A model generated the notes under the pieces. The model worked only from the letters and a program-made list of their open reading frames with translations. It did not search any database and was not told the origin of the DNA. This document shows, in pieces, positions 1 to 8,830 of a stretch of DNA of 64,000 bases (within the stretch, counting starts at the first letter, position 1; each line of letters opens with the position of its first letter). The stretch is from the NCBI RefSeq assembly GCF_013201975.1, contig NZ_CP053845.1, forward strand, positions 806,001 through 870,000, read 5' to 3'. Both the position numbers and the translations under genes were made by a program. Origin of the DNA: Campylobacter sp. CCUG 57310. GTDB lineage: Bacteria > Campylobacterota > Campylobacteria > Campylobacterales > Campylobacteraceae.

Positions 1-445
1 TGCCCGACATCGAGCGCTGAAAGCAGCCGTTTATGCGGTCTTGTAGGGTTACTACCTGATCAGCTCTTGAGTTGTATTGAGGAAATCTAGCCGTAATTCC
101 TACGAAAGGAGAGTGTCCCGGCTCAACTCCGCCCTTTGAGTGGCAGCTTGAACAGGATAAGTTGTTGCCAGCAAAGCGCTTTTTCTCGTCTTTTGCTTGA
201 GGACCAAGATAGCGCGAGGTCTCGTTTAGTAGCTTTGAGCCGAATATAACTGTTTTTGCATAAGGAGAGTCGCCAAGCTTGGCTTCGTCTATTATGCCGT
301 TTTCATCAATTCCCACAGGAAGCCTGAATTCCTGAATTTTTACTTCAAACGGATAAGCGCTTTTAGCCTTATCTTTGGCTGCGTCAAACGCAAAAGAGCT
401 ACTTATCAAAAGCGGCACAGCCATCAGTAAAACACTGTTTTTCAT
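1..445 (-). CDS. TsdA-like c-type cytochrome, N-terminal part (gene runs off the window)
   Basis: The reverse strand is open from an ATG at 445 to the window edge (148 codons). An AAGGAG ribosome site sits 7 bases upstream of the ATG. The protein starts with a hydrophobic signal peptide ending near SSSFAFDA, so it is probably periplasmic. A single haem c site, CSSCH, is visible at about residue 100. It is followed by the stretch RINGCFQRSMSG, which is typical of the thiosulfate dehydrogenase (TsdA) type of dihaem cytochrome. The second haem domain would lie outside the window. In this family the role is thiosulfate oxidation to tetrathionate or the reverse. The enzyme activity is inferred from family resemblance, and a SoxA-like or other dihaem cytochrome remains possible. 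Confidence 0.75.
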   Translation of the reverse strand, partial: MKNSVLLMAVPLLISSSFAFDAAKDKAKSAYPFEVKIQEFRLPVGIDENGIIDEAKLGDSPYAKTVIFGSKLLNETSRYLGPQAKDEKKRFAGNNLSCSSCHSKGGVEPGHSPFVGITARFPQYNSRADQVVTLQDRINGCFQRSMSG

Positions 446-559
446 AAAATCTCCTTATGGTTAAGTTATTTAAATTTTATTTAAAATATACTAGAAAATA
501 TTACAGCAATTTAATGTAGAGATTCTTTAATTTTTAAAACTAGAATTTTTTTAATATGT

Positions 560-565
560 TACAAT
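560..565 (+). promoter_or_regulatory. Candidate -10 box (TACAAT) for the small membrane protein/aguA
   Basis: The hexamer TACAAT lies 31 bases before the ATG at 597 in an AT-rich, gene-free stretch. No clear -35 box is visible, which is normal for Campylobacter sigma-70 promoters. Confidence 0.4.
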
Positions 566-596
566 TAGCTTTAAAATTTTCGTATTAAGAGTGTCG

Positions 597-851
597 ATGG
601 ATATTTTTCAATTTATCGGATTTCTAGGCATGATTTGTATTGTTCTTGGATATTTACTGCTTCAGATAGGAAGACTTACAAGCAACGACTTAAGCTATCA
701 GCTTATAAATTTAGCAGGAGCGATACTGCTTATCATCTCGCTTCTTGTGCATTTTAATCTAGGCTCTTTTTTGATAGAGGTTTTTTGGATATTCATAACG
801 CTTTATGGAATTTTTAAAATTTACAAAAACAGATCAAGGAGTGAAATTTGA
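597..851 (+). CDS. Small membrane protein, CBU_0592-like
   Basis: A protein of about 84 residues made almost entirely of three hydrophobic segments (about residues 4-24, 35-52 and 57-76) with a basic C-terminal tail. The pattern (FIGFLG near the start, a central NLAGA motif, then FWIFITLYGI) resembles the small CBU_0592-type membrane domain, whose function is unknown. An in-frame GTG lies at 591, but the ATG at 597 is preferred because an AAGAG sequence at 587-591 sits 5 bases ahead of it. The stop overlaps the start of aguA, so the two are probably co-transcribed. The family assignment is by eye. Confidence 0.7.
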   Translation: MDIFQFIGFLGMICIVLGYLLLQIGRLTSNDLSYQLINLAGAILLIISLLVHFNLGSFLIEVFWIFITLYGIFKIYKNRSRSEI

Positions 852-1822
852 GAGCTTATGCAGAGTGGGAAAAACAAGAGCTTCTGTTTTTATCGTTACC
901 GCACGAAAACAGCGACTGGAAGCCGTATTTGAACGAAATTTTAGATAGTTACGAAGCGCTTGTGGCGGCGATAACTCCTTTTCAAAAGTGCGTTTTGATA
1001 TGTCCCGATGAAGGAATTTTTAACTCACGATTTGCCAAATTTGATAATGTTGAGTTTGTTAAGATTGATACCGATGATACGTGGATACGCGATTACGGCA
1101 TGATTGACGTTGAAAACGGAGATAAAATTTTAAGCTATGATTTTAAATTTAACGCATGGGGCGGGAAATTTGAAAGCTCAAAGGATAATGCCGTAAATTT
1201 AGAGCTTATTAAGCGTTTTAAGACAAATTTGCAAGAAGTTGATTTCATCCTAGAGGGCGGAAGTATAGAATTTAACGGACAAGGCACTTTGCTAACGACT
1301 GAAGCTTGCCTGCTAAACGATAATAGAAATTCCAAATTTAGTAAAGATCAGATTGAAGAGAGGCTAAAAGAGCTTTTTGGCTTAAATCGTATTATCTGGC
1401 TTAAGCACGGCTTTATAAAGGGCGATGATACCGACTCTCACATAGATACTTTGGCTAGGTTTATCTCGCCTGATACGATTGCTTATGCTTGTACGGATGA
1501 TAAAAATGATGAGCACTATGAGGAGCTTGAAAAAATGAAGCAAGAGCTTGAAAAAACGGGTTTTAACCTCTTGCCGCTTCCGCTTCCTAGCCCTAAATTT
1601 TACGAAGGTAAAAGGCTAGGGTGTACTTATGCAAATTTTATCTTTGTAAACGGTGCTTTGATCGTGCCTACTTATGATGATAGAAACGATAAAATCGTGC
1701 TTGAGCGCCTTGCAAAAGCGCTTCCAAATCACAAAATAATAGGCGTAAATTCGCTCGTTTTTGTTCGTCAAAACGGCTCGCTTCACTGCTCAAGCCAAAA
1801 CAGATACGAAGGCTCGCGCTAG
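848..1822 (+). CDS. aguA: Agmatine deiminase
   Basis: A cytoplasmic enzyme that converts agmatine to N-carbamoylputrescine and ammonia, the second-last step of the arginine decarboxylase route to putrescine. It belongs to the peptidyl-arginine deiminase fold family. Family signatures visible are WIRDYG (about residue 79), EGGS (about 136), HIDTLARF in the middle and the catalytic cysteine in NGSLHC at residue 314 of 324. The start is TTG at 848, supported by AAGGAG 5 bases upstream, and it overlaps the preceding stop by 4 bases. aguB lies about 1 kb downstream, so both steps of the pathway are present. The length is slightly below the usual 340-370 residues. Confidence 0.92.
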   Translation: MRAYAEWEKQELLFLSLPHENSDWKPYLNEILDSYEALVAAITPFQKCVLICPDEGIFNSRFAKFDNVEFVKIDTDDTWIRDYGMIDVENGDKILSYDFKFNAWGGKFESSKDNAVNLELIKRFKTNLQEVDFILEGGSIEFNGQGTLLTTEACLLNDNRNSKFSKDQIEERLKELFGLNRIIWLKHGFIKGDDTDSHIDTLARFISPDTIAYACTDDKNDEHYEELEKMKQELEKTGFNLLPLPLPSPKFYEGKRLGCTYANFIFVNGALIVPTYDDRNDKIVLERLAKALPNHKIIGVNSLVFVRQNGSLHCSSQNRYEGSR

Positions 1823-1875
1823 TAAATTATCTTGGCGAAATGAGATGAGACGAGATAAAAGACGGTGTTGCTAAG

Positions 1876-2811
1876 ATGTCGGCAGAGCAAATAAAATCTA
1901 AAAATGAGCGGCAAGACTCTACATCAAATAGCTTGAAAACGGAAAAAAATTTACAACGTTTAGCGGTTATTACCGCCGGGGCTACGGCATTTTTGCTGGC
2001 TATCATTAAACTTATCTCAGGCATTTATAGCGGCTCCATATCCGTGCTTAGCTCCGCTATTGATTCTATGCTTGATTGTCTTATATCGGTGCTAAATTTC
2101 TTTGCGCTTAAGAAGTCAAACGCTCCGGCAAACGATAAATTTAACTTCGGCTACACCAAGCTTGAAGCCTTGGCGGCGCTTTTTGAAGGGGCTTTAATCA
2201 TCGCAATCGGTGTTTTTATATTTTATGAAAGCGCTATTAAATTTACCGCCGAAGAGGTTAGCATAGATGTCAATACCGGTCTTTACGTTATGGTTTTTTC
2301 TTTAGGTGTTACGGGAATTTTGGTAGCGTTTTTAAGCAAAGTAGCTCAAAAAACTCAAAATTTAATCATAAAGGCAGACGCTCTTCACTATAAGAGCGAT
2401 TTTTTCACGAATTTAGCCGTAGTTGCCGCTCTTTTGATTATCAAATTTACTGGATTTACGATAATAGACGCGATTTTTGGCGTTTTAATAAGCTTTTATA
2501 TAGTTCATTCTGCTATAAATTTGTTAAAAGACAGCGTTTTAGTCCTTATGGACAGGGCGCTTGAGCCTGAAATTATAAAGCAGATAGAGGAGATACTCTC
2601 TTTAAAAAAGGAAATTTCAAGTTTTCACGGACTTACCAGCAGAAAGAGTGCAAATGATTGCTACATCAGCGTTCATCTTGTATTTGATAAAGAAATTTTA
2701 CTAATCAGAGCTCACGACATATCAGACGAGATAGAAGAGCAGATTAGGAGCAAATTCCCGCAGTTTGAGTGGCATATCATCACTCATCTTGATCCGTATG
2801 ACGATAGGTAG
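1876..2811 (+). CDS. Cation diffusion facilitator (FieF-like divalent metal exporter)
   Basis: A 311-residue inner-membrane proton-driven metal exporter of the CDF family, with about six transmembrane segments followed by a cytoplasmic C-terminal domain. The transport site shows Asp63 and Asp67 (DSMLD) in helix 2 and His171 and Asp175 (HYKSD) in helix 5. This Asp-Asp/His-Asp set is the FieF type that handles zinc and iron, rather than the His-rich ZitB type. The first 25 residues are a charged cytoplasmic extension. The ribosome site before the ATG at 1876 is weak. The gene sits between the two putrescine-synthesis genes on the same strand, an arrangement I recall from C. jejuni. Whether it carries metal or plays a part in polyamine balance is not shown by the sequence. 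Confidence 0.88.
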   Translation: MSAEQIKSKNERQDSTSNSLKTEKNLQRLAVITAGATAFLLAIIKLISGIYSGSISVLSSAIDSMLDCLISVLNFFALKKSNAPANDKFNFGYTKLEALAALFEGALIIAIGVFIFYESAIKFTAEEVSIDVNTGLYVMVFSLGVTGILVAFLSKVAQKTQNLIIKADALHYKSDFFTNLAVVAALLIIKFTGFTIIDAIFGVLISFYIVHSAINLLKDSVLVLMDRALEPEIIKQIEEILSLKKEISSFHGLTSRKSANDCYISVHLVFDKEILLIRAHDISDEIEEQIRSKFPQFEWHIITHLDPYDDR

Positions 2812-2850
2812 TATAAAGAGCGATTTATGAGGCGTTTATCCTCTTTGATG

Positions 2851-2856
2851 TATAAT
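2851..2856 (+). promoter_or_regulatory. Candidate -10 box (TATAAT) for aguB
   Basis: TATAAT lies 28 bases before the aguB ATG in the 73-base gap after the CDF gene. It suggests that aguB has its own promoter as well as possible read-through. Confidence 0.5.
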
Positions 2857-2884
2857 TTTTAAAATTTAAATTTAAGGTAAAATT

Positions 2885-3757
2885 ATGAAAGTAGCTTTAA
2901 TTCAGCAGAAATTTCACGGAACCAAAGAGGCGACAAACCAAAAGACTTTAGATCTCATTAAACAGGCCTCAAGCCAGGGCGCCGATCTTGTGGTGTGCCA
3001 AGAGCTTCATCAAACGCAATATTTTTGTCAAAGCGAGGATACGGAATTTTTTGATTTGGCAAACGATTGGCAAGACGATGTGAGGTTTTGGGGCGAGGTT
3101 GCTAAATTAAACGGCATAGTTTTGGTTACTTCGCTATTTGAAAAGCGTGCAGACGGGCTTTATCATAACACCGCTTACGTATATGAAAAAGACGGCAAAG
3201 TTGCGGGCAAATACCGCAAGATGCACATACCTGACGATCCGGGATTTTACGAGAAATTTTATTTTACACCCGGAGACATTGGATTTGAGCCGATACAAAC
3301 GAGTCTTGGCAAGCTTGGCGTTTTAGTTTGCTGGGATCAGTGGTATCCTGAGGCTGCTAGACTTATGGCTTTGCGTGGAGCGCAAATTTTAATATACCCT
3401 ACGGCGATAGGATGGTTTGAGTCTGATACCGATGCTGAAAAATCTCGCCAGCTTGAGGCGTGGGTAGCCGTTCAGCGCGGTCATGCGGTAGCAAACGGTT
3501 TGCCTGTGGTGGCGGTAAATCGCGTAGGATTTGAAAAAGATACAAGCGGAGTTATGGATGGCATAAAATTTTGGGGCAATAGCTTTGTATTTGGACCTCA
3601 AGGAGAGGAAATTTTCCGCGCCGATAACACAAGCGAACTATGCGAGATAGTGGAAATCGATATGAAAAGAAGCGAAGAAGTGCGTCGAATTTGGCCTTTT
3701 TTAAGAGATCGAAGGATTGATGCTTATGCGAATTTGACAAAGAGATTTATTGACTGA
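2885..3757 (+). CDS. aguB: N-carbamoylputrescine amidase
   Basis: A nitrilase-superfamily amidohydrolase of 290 residues. It hydrolyses N-carbamoylputrescine to putrescine, CO2 and ammonia, completing the agmatine route started by aguA upstream. The catalytic triad of the superfamily is visible: Glu40 in CQELH, Lys112 in KYRKMHIPDD and the nucleophile Cys149 in VLVCWDQWYPE. Both length and motifs match the plant and bacterial AguB group rather than general nitrilases. The ATG at 2885 follows a TAAGGTAA ribosome site. It is probably expressed with aguA but also has a candidate promoter of its own. Confidence 0.93.
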   Translation: MKVALIQQKFHGTKEATNQKTLDLIKQASSQGADLVVCQELHQTQYFCQSEDTEFFDLANDWQDDVRFWGEVAKLNGIVLVTSLFEKRADGLYHNTAYVYEKDGKVAGKYRKMHIPDDPGFYEKFYFTPGDIGFEPIQTSLGKLGVLVCWDQWYPEAARLMALRGAQILIYPTAIGWFESDTDAEKSRQLEAWVAVQRGHAVANGLPVVAVNRVGFEKDTSGVMDGIKFWGNSFVFGPQGEEIFRADNTSELCEIVEIDMKRSEEVRRIWPFLRDRRIDAYANLTKRFID

Positions 3758-3806
3758 AAATTTTAAGATATTTTATTACTGCAAAATTTGCTATAAAATT
3801 TAGACT

Positions 3807-3846
3807 TAATCAAATTTGCTCAGATATATTGAGTTAAATTTGATTA
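3807..3846. repeat. 40-base inverted repeat between aguB and the flavodoxin-ferredoxin gene
   Basis: TAATCAAATTT at 3807-3817 is repeated in inverse at 3836-3846. An inner pair, CTCA/TGAG, gives a nested stem. It could end the aguB transcript or act as an operator just upstream of the next gene. No long T-run follows directly, so a simple terminator is not certain. Confidence 0.45.
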
Positions 3847-3867
3847 AATTTGTTTGCGAGAAAATTT

Positions 3868-4635
3868 ATGATAGCGATTTATTTTAGCTCTACTGGCAAT
3901 ACCAAATACTGCATTAATCAATTCATAAGCTACCTTCATGAGGATGTTTTAGCGGTTTCGATTGAAGATGTTGCTTGCGCTAAACATTTAAGCAAACATC
4001 AAGATGTCATTCTTGCGTATCCTATTTATTTTAGCGACCTGCCAAGGATTGTGCGCGAGTTTCTTTACAAAAACAGCGCAAATTTTAATGGCAAAAATGT
4101 ATTTATAATCTCTACGATGGAGGCTTTTAGCGGTGACGGGGCCGGATGTGCGGCTAGAATTTTAAAGAAATTCGGCGCAAATATAACGGGCGGAGCGCAT
4201 ATAAAAATGCCCGGATTTATCCTTGATGTGGGCATTTTTAGCTATTCGCACGAGAAAAACGAACGCATAATCAGTCAAGCTTCTATTAAAATAAAACACC
4301 TTGCAGAGCTGTTTATGGCGGGCAAGTATCCTAGACACGGACTAAGCTTGTTTCATCAAATAGCGGGATTTTTAGGGCAGCGACTTTGGATGAAAATTTA
4401 TGACAAGACACTATTTAGTAAGAGTAAGCCCACTCTTGATGAAGCTCGTTGCACGGGTTGTGGCAGTTGCGTGAAGCCTTGCCCGATGGCAAATATAAGC
4501 TTAGTTGCTACAAAGGCTAAATTTGATGATAACTGCACACTTTGCTATAGATGCGTAAATATATGCAACCAAAAAGCCATAACAATACTCGGTAAAGCAA
4601 AAAATTTAGAAAAGTCAATTCCTGCTAGATTTTAG
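3868..4635 (+). CDS. EFR1-type protein: flavodoxin-like domain fused to a two-cluster ferredoxin
   Basis: The N-terminal part has the flavodoxin phosphate-binding loop (FSSTGNT) and a flavodoxin-like fold. The C-terminal part has two cysteine sets, CTGCGSCVKPCP and CTLCYRCVNIC, typical of 2[4Fe-4S] ferredoxins. This layout matches the EFR1-family ferredoxins, cytoplasmic electron carriers of uncertain partner. A TTG at 3850 gives six extra residues in frame, but ATG 3868 places the start immediately before the conserved first beta strand (MIAIYFSSTG), so I chose it. The ribosome site is weak. The gene appears to be alone between aguB and the TRAP genes. Confidence 0.82.
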   Translation: MIAIYFSSTGNTKYCINQFISYLHEDVLAVSIEDVACAKHLSKHQDVILAYPIYFSDLPRIVREFLYKNSANFNGKNVFIISTMEAFSGDGAGCAARILKKFGANITGGAHIKMPGFILDVGIFSYSHEKNERIISQASIKIKHLAELFMAGKYPRHGLSLFHQIAGFLGQRLWMKIYDKTLFSKSKPTLDEARCTGCGSCVKPCPMANISLVATKAKFDDNCTLCYRCVNICNQKAITILGKAKNLEKSIPARF

Positions 4636-4880
4636 GCTTGTGAATTTGGAATAAGTAGCCTAAAATTCAGCTTTTACTCTCTCTTAAATTTAACACTTCT
4701 TTTTGCAAATGCTTTAGAAATTTATATTAAATAAAACTTAAGAAATTATTTTTTAAAGTTAAAATGTGTAAAATTAGCAAAAATTTTAAATAAGCCGTAA
4801 AAAATTAAATGGATTTTTCATAAAAAACTATTTTTTTGTGATACGATAAAAAATCCAAAATTTATGATAAAGGATTGGCT

Positions 4881-5819
4881 ATGAAAAAGACATCTTTAGT
4901 TTTAGCAGGGCTTCTTTTTGCTTCTACACTTGGCGCAAAAGAGTTTATATCTATCGGCACGGGCGGAATGACTGGTACTTATTATCCTGTCGGAGGCGCG
5001 ATTTGCCGTCTTGCAAATAAAGATCCTCAGATAAAATGCTCCGTGCAATCAACCGGAGGCTCTATATATAACGTAAATAACGTACTTAAAAAAGAGCTAA
5101 ATTTCGGTTTCGTGCAAAGCGACGTAGTCTATGATAAATACAACGGCGTGGGCAAATTTAAAGATATGGGCGATAAAAATTTACGCGCTGTAGTGTCAAT
5201 CTATCCTGAACTTTTGGCGTTTGTAGTATCAAAAGCAAGCGGAATAGCTTCGATAAATGACCTTGAGGGCAAAAATATAAACGTAGGAAATCCGGGAAGC
5301 GGTAATGAAATGACGGCTCTTACCGTGTTTAACGCTTACGGCTTTGACGCTAAGAAGCTAAAACATCACGGCGTTTTAACGGCTCAAGAGTGTCCGCACG
5401 CACTTAAAGATAAAAAAATAGACGGATATTTTTACATGGTAGGTCACCCTACGGCAAACATCACTGACGCCGCAAATTCAATGCCTATTGATATCGTAAA
5501 TATAAGCGGCGAAAATATCGATAAGATGCTTAAAGAGTTTCCTTATTTTGCAAAAGGTGTAATACCAAAAGGCACTTACGAAGGCGTTGATAAAGACGTA
5601 GAAAGTATCGGTGTTAAGGCCGTTTTAGTAACAAATAAAGATATGAGCGATAAGGCCGTAGCGGCTGTCGTTAAGGCAATACTAGATAACTTTGACGAGT
5701 ATAAAACACTTCACCCTGCGCTTGGTGCGGTAACAAAAGAGTCTTTGGTCGAAGGACTTTCGGCTCCGCTTCACCCTGCTGCTGAGGCTGAGTTTAAAAA
5801 ACACGGAATAATAAAATAA
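4881..5819 (+). CDS. TAXI-family TRAP transporter, periplasmic solute-binding protein
   Basis: An extracytoplasmic binding protein of about 312 residues that delivers a solute to the TRAP membrane protein encoded next. A signal peptide (MKKTSLVLAG to TLGAKE) is followed by the TAXI hallmark IGTGGMTGTYYPVGGAI. An in-frame TTG at 4875 adds two residues, but ATG 4881 is preferred because AAAGGA lies at 4869-4874. The gap to the membrane gene is 26 bases, so the pair is an operon. The TAXI group is often linked to glutamate or other dicarboxylates, but the ligand cannot be read from the sequence. Confidence 0.92.
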   Translation: MKKTSLVLAGLLFASTLGAKEFISIGTGGMTGTYYPVGGAICRLANKDPQIKCSVQSTGGSIYNVNNVLKKELNFGFVQSDVVYDKYNGVGKFKDMGDKNLRAVVSIYPELLAFVVSKASGIASINDLEGKNINVGNPGSGNEMTALTVFNAYGFDAKKLKHHGVLTAQECPHALKDKKIDGYFYMVGHPTANITDAANSMPIDIVNISGENIDKMLKEFPYFAKGVIPKGTYEGVDKDVESIGVKAVLVTNKDMSDKAVAAVVKAILDNFDEYKTLHPALGAVTKESLVEGLSAPLHPAAEAEFKKHGIIK

Positions 5820-5845
5820 TATAAATCAAATTTAAAGGTAGGTGT

Positions 5846-7921
5846 ATGGAAGTTGGAAATGTAGCGGCGCAAGAGAAAGAGGAATTTGTAGAGGTTAAGA
5901 CAAGAGAGATAAACTCGAATTTTTATCTTTATCTAACAAGTATAATCTGCTTTGCGTGGTCGGTTTTCCAGCTTTACATAGCCTACTTTCCGATGAATAC
6001 GACTATGTCGCGATCCGTTCACTTTGCATTTGCGATAGGGCTTGTGTTTTTGCTCTATCCGCTTAAATTTCATAAAAAGGCTCACACGAGCATGCCGATT
6101 TATGATATCGTCCTTTGCGTCGTGGGTGTTTTTGCGGCTCTTTATCCTTTTATAGAATTTTACTCTTTGGCTCAAAGACCGGGTGATTACACTAAAGTTG
6201 ATATTGCGGTGTCGTGCATCGCCGTTTTGATACTGTTTGAAGCGGGCAGACGCGTGATAGGTCCTGCTTTAGGCATTATTGCCGCTATATTTTTAGCGTA
6301 TGACTACTTTGGTCAGTACATGCCTGATATCATAGCTCATCAAGGTGCGAGCCTAAATAAGCTTGCAGGACATATGTATCTAACGACCGAGGGTGTATTT
6401 GGCGTGCCTCTTGGCGTTAGCGTTAGCTTTATCTATCTGTTTGTATTGTTTGGTTCGTTGCTTGAAAGGGCTGGAGCGGGGCAGTATTTTATAAATTTGG
6501 CCTTTGCGATGCTTGGCAGATTTAGAGGAGGTCCTGCTAAGGCCTCGGTTATTGCTAGCGGGCTAACTGGCATGGTTTCAGGAAGCTCTACGGCAAACGT
6601 CGTAACGGTTGGAACATTTACCATACCTCTTATGAAAAAAGCGGGTCTAAGCAGCACTAAAGCGGGCGCCATCGAAGTTGCTGCTGGTGTAAACGGTCAG
6701 CTTATGCCACCTATCATGGGCGCAGCAGCATTTATCATAGCCGAATTTTTGGGCATGAGCTATACAAATGTAATGATAGCTGCTGTAATTCCTGCATTTG
6801 TCTGCTATATGTCGCTGTTTTTTATCGTGCATTTGGAGGCTTGTAAGCTTGGGCTTAAAGGCATGCAGCACGATAAGAATTTCTCAAGATTTAAAATTTT
6901 TGTAAGCGGAATTCACTATCTGATACCGATTTTAGTTCTATTATATACGCTTTTGATAGCAAAAGAATCGCCTATCTCCGCTGCTTTTAACGCTATTAAC
7001 GTATTATTTTTGATAATAATATTTCAAGAACCTATTAGAAAATTGGCGTTTAAAGAAAAAGTTAGCAAAAACGACTTTATTATTGGCTTTGCCGATATCT
7101 TTTGGGCGATGGTCGGTGCAGCTAGAAACATGACTACAATTGCTATAGCAACGGGTTTAGCCGGTATCATCGTAGGCTCTATCTCGCTTACGGGTGTCGG
7201 TCAGGTGCTGTCTGAAGTAGTCGAGACGCTAGCCGGAAACAACATCGTGCTTATACTGTTTTTAACGGCGATCATGTCTCTCATCCTTGGCATGGGGCTT
7301 CCGACTACGGCTAATTATATCGTGGTAAGCTCGCTTGTGGCTCCCGTAATTTTATTTTTAGCTTATAAAAACGGCTTTTTGATACCTGCGATTGCGGTGC
7401 ATCTGTTTGTGTTTTACTTTGGAATTTTAGCAGACGATACCCCGCCTGTCGGAATTGCAGCTTACGCTGCTGCAGGAATTGCCAAAGCAAATCCTGTAAC
7501 CGTCGGTGTTCAGGGATTTTTTTATGATCTAAGAACGACTATTTTGCCGTTTTCATTTGTGTTTAATAACAAATTGCTTCTTATCGAGAGCGTAAATCCT
7601 GCTTCTCCAAGCGACGCCAAGGGCATAGTTTGGATAACAAATCCGGCCGAGATACTTCTCATATTTTCAACTGCACTTATAGGCATGTTTGCTTTTGCAT
7701 CGGCACTTCAAGGTTATTTTGTTACTCGCGTTCAAATTTGGGAGCGAGCCTTACTTATGCTGGTTGTGCCGCTAACATTGGTGCCAAATATGTGCGCTAA
7801 ATATATCCCGTTTATCGCAAACGAATATATCTCTTATGTTATTGGAGCCGGGATTTATTTCGCTCTTTTTGCGTATCAGTGGATAAAAAACAAAAACGAG
7901 AAAAAGGCGCTTGTGATATAG
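5846..7921 (+). CDS. TAXI-TRAP transporter, fused small and large membrane subunit
   Basis: A 691-residue inner-membrane protein with roughly 17 hydrophobic segments. The N-terminal part (about residues 30-130) corresponds to the small four-helix TRAP subunit, and the rest to the large DctM-type subunit. Conserved DctM signatures are seen, such as GSSTANVVTVGTFTIPLM near residue 250 and GMGLPTTANYIVV near residue 490. Fused 4TM/12TM proteins are the rule in the TAXI branch. The gene follows its binding protein after 26 bases with ribosome site AAAGGTAGG. Transport is sodium or proton coupled in this family. Confidence 0.92.
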   Translation: MEVGNVAAQEKEEFVEVKTREINSNFYLYLTSIICFAWSVFQLYIAYFPMNTTMSRSVHFAFAIGLVFLLYPLKFHKKAHTSMPIYDIVLCVVGVFAALYPFIEFYSLAQRPGDYTKVDIAVSCIAVLILFEAGRRVIGPALGIIAAIFLAYDYFGQYMPDIIAHQGASLNKLAGHMYLTTEGVFGVPLGVSVSFIYLFVLFGSLLERAGAGQYFINLAFAMLGRFRGGPAKASVIASGLTGMVSGSSTANVVTVGTFTIPLMKKAGLSSTKAGAIEVAAGVNGQLMPPIMGAAAFIIAEFLGMSYTNVMIAAVIPAFVCYMSLFFIVHLEACKLGLKGMQHDKNFSRFKIFVSGIHYLIPILVLLYTLLIAKESPISAAFNAINVLFLIIIFQEPIRKLAFKEKVSKNDFIIGFADIFWAMVGAARNMTTIAIATGLAGIIVGSISLTGVGQVLSEVVETLAGNNIVLILFLTAIMSLILGMGLPTTANYIVVSSLVAPVILFLAYKNGFLIPAIAVHLFVFYFGILADDTPPVGIAAYAAAGIAKANPVTVGVQGFFYDLRTTILPFSFVFNNKLLLIESVNPASPSDAKGIVWITNPAEILLIFSTALIGMFAFASALQGYFVTRVQIWERALLMLVVPLTLVPNMCAKYIPFIANEYISYVIGAGIYFALFAYQWIKNKNEKKALVI

Positions 7922-7924
7922 GCT

Positions 7925-8830
7925 ATGCTTAAAGCTTATGCGTCTTTAATAGGCGCTACTTTCATCGTTGGATTTTCGTTTGCTTTTGTAAAAATTTCAC
8001 TTGATAGCGCAAGCGTATTTGAAAGCCTTGCGCATAGATTTAGCATAGCTTTTCTTGCTGTTTTGATCTTACTTAAATTTGGCATTATTAGTGCTAAATT
8101 TAGCTTGCAGGATTTAAAGCAAGTGGCGTTTATCGCGGCTTTATATCCAAGCTCGTTTTTTGCTTTTCAGGCATTTGGGCTAGTTTATACAAGCTCGCTT
8201 ATGGCGGGAGTTTTACATGCATGCACACCTATCATGACGATGATTTTTGCGCAAATTTTTATCAAAGAGCGAACAAATTTACTCCAAAAGCTCTTTATCT
8301 TGATATCTGTTTTTGGCGTAGTTTATATACTTGTAATGTCTGGAAATTTAAGCGCAAATTCAAGCTTTTTAGGCAACTTTTTGATCCTGCTTTCAGTGGT
8401 TGCCATCTCGCTTTATAATGTTTTCACAAGGAAAATTTTAGTCAAATTTGAGATATCAAAGCTCGTTGCTATAATGGTTTTTATCGGATTTGTCTTTTTT
8501 AACGGTTTAAATTTGATCGATTTTATTTCAAGCGGACGTGATCTGAAGCTTTATTTTGTGCCATTTTTAGAGCTTAAATTTAGCTTTGCGATAGCGTTTT
8601 TAGCTATCTTTAGCTCTGTATGCACATCCTTTTTATTTGGCTACGCATTAAAGCATCTTGAGGCTTTTAAAGTTGGCATCTTTAGTAACCTTTCGACTTT
8701 GATAACCATCATCGCGGGAGTCGTTTTACTAGATGAAAAATTTGAAATTTATCATTTTATAGGGACAATTTTGATAATCTTAGGCGTTTTAGGTCTTAAC
8801 TTATCAAATTTAAACAGGAAACAAGAGTGA
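7925..8830 (+). CDS. EamA/DMT-family membrane transporter
   Basis: A protein of 301 residues with ten hydrophobic segments arranged as two EamA repeats, the drug/metabolite transporter layout. The first helix has IGATFIVGFSFAFVKI, and the GILSNL-like motif (VGIFSNLSTLITIIAG) lies in the second repeat. It is probably an exporter of amino acids or metabolites, with unknown substrate. It begins 3 bases after the TRAP gene and overlaps murI by 4 bases, so it is inside the same transcription unit. Confidence 0.85.
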   Translation: MLKAYASLIGATFIVGFSFAFVKISLDSASVFESLAHRFSIAFLAVLILLKFGIISAKFSLQDLKQVAFIAALYPSSFFAFQAFGLVYTSSLMAGVLHACTPIMTMIFAQIFIKERTNLLQKLFILISVFGVVYILVMSGNLSANSSFLGNFLILLSVVAISLYNVFTRKILVKFEISKLVAIMVFIGFVFFNGLNLIDFISSGRDLKLYFVPFLELKFSFAIAFLAIFSSVCTSFLFGYALKHLEAFKVGIFSNLSTLITIIAGVVLLDEKFEIYHFIGTILIILGVLGLNLSNLNRKQE

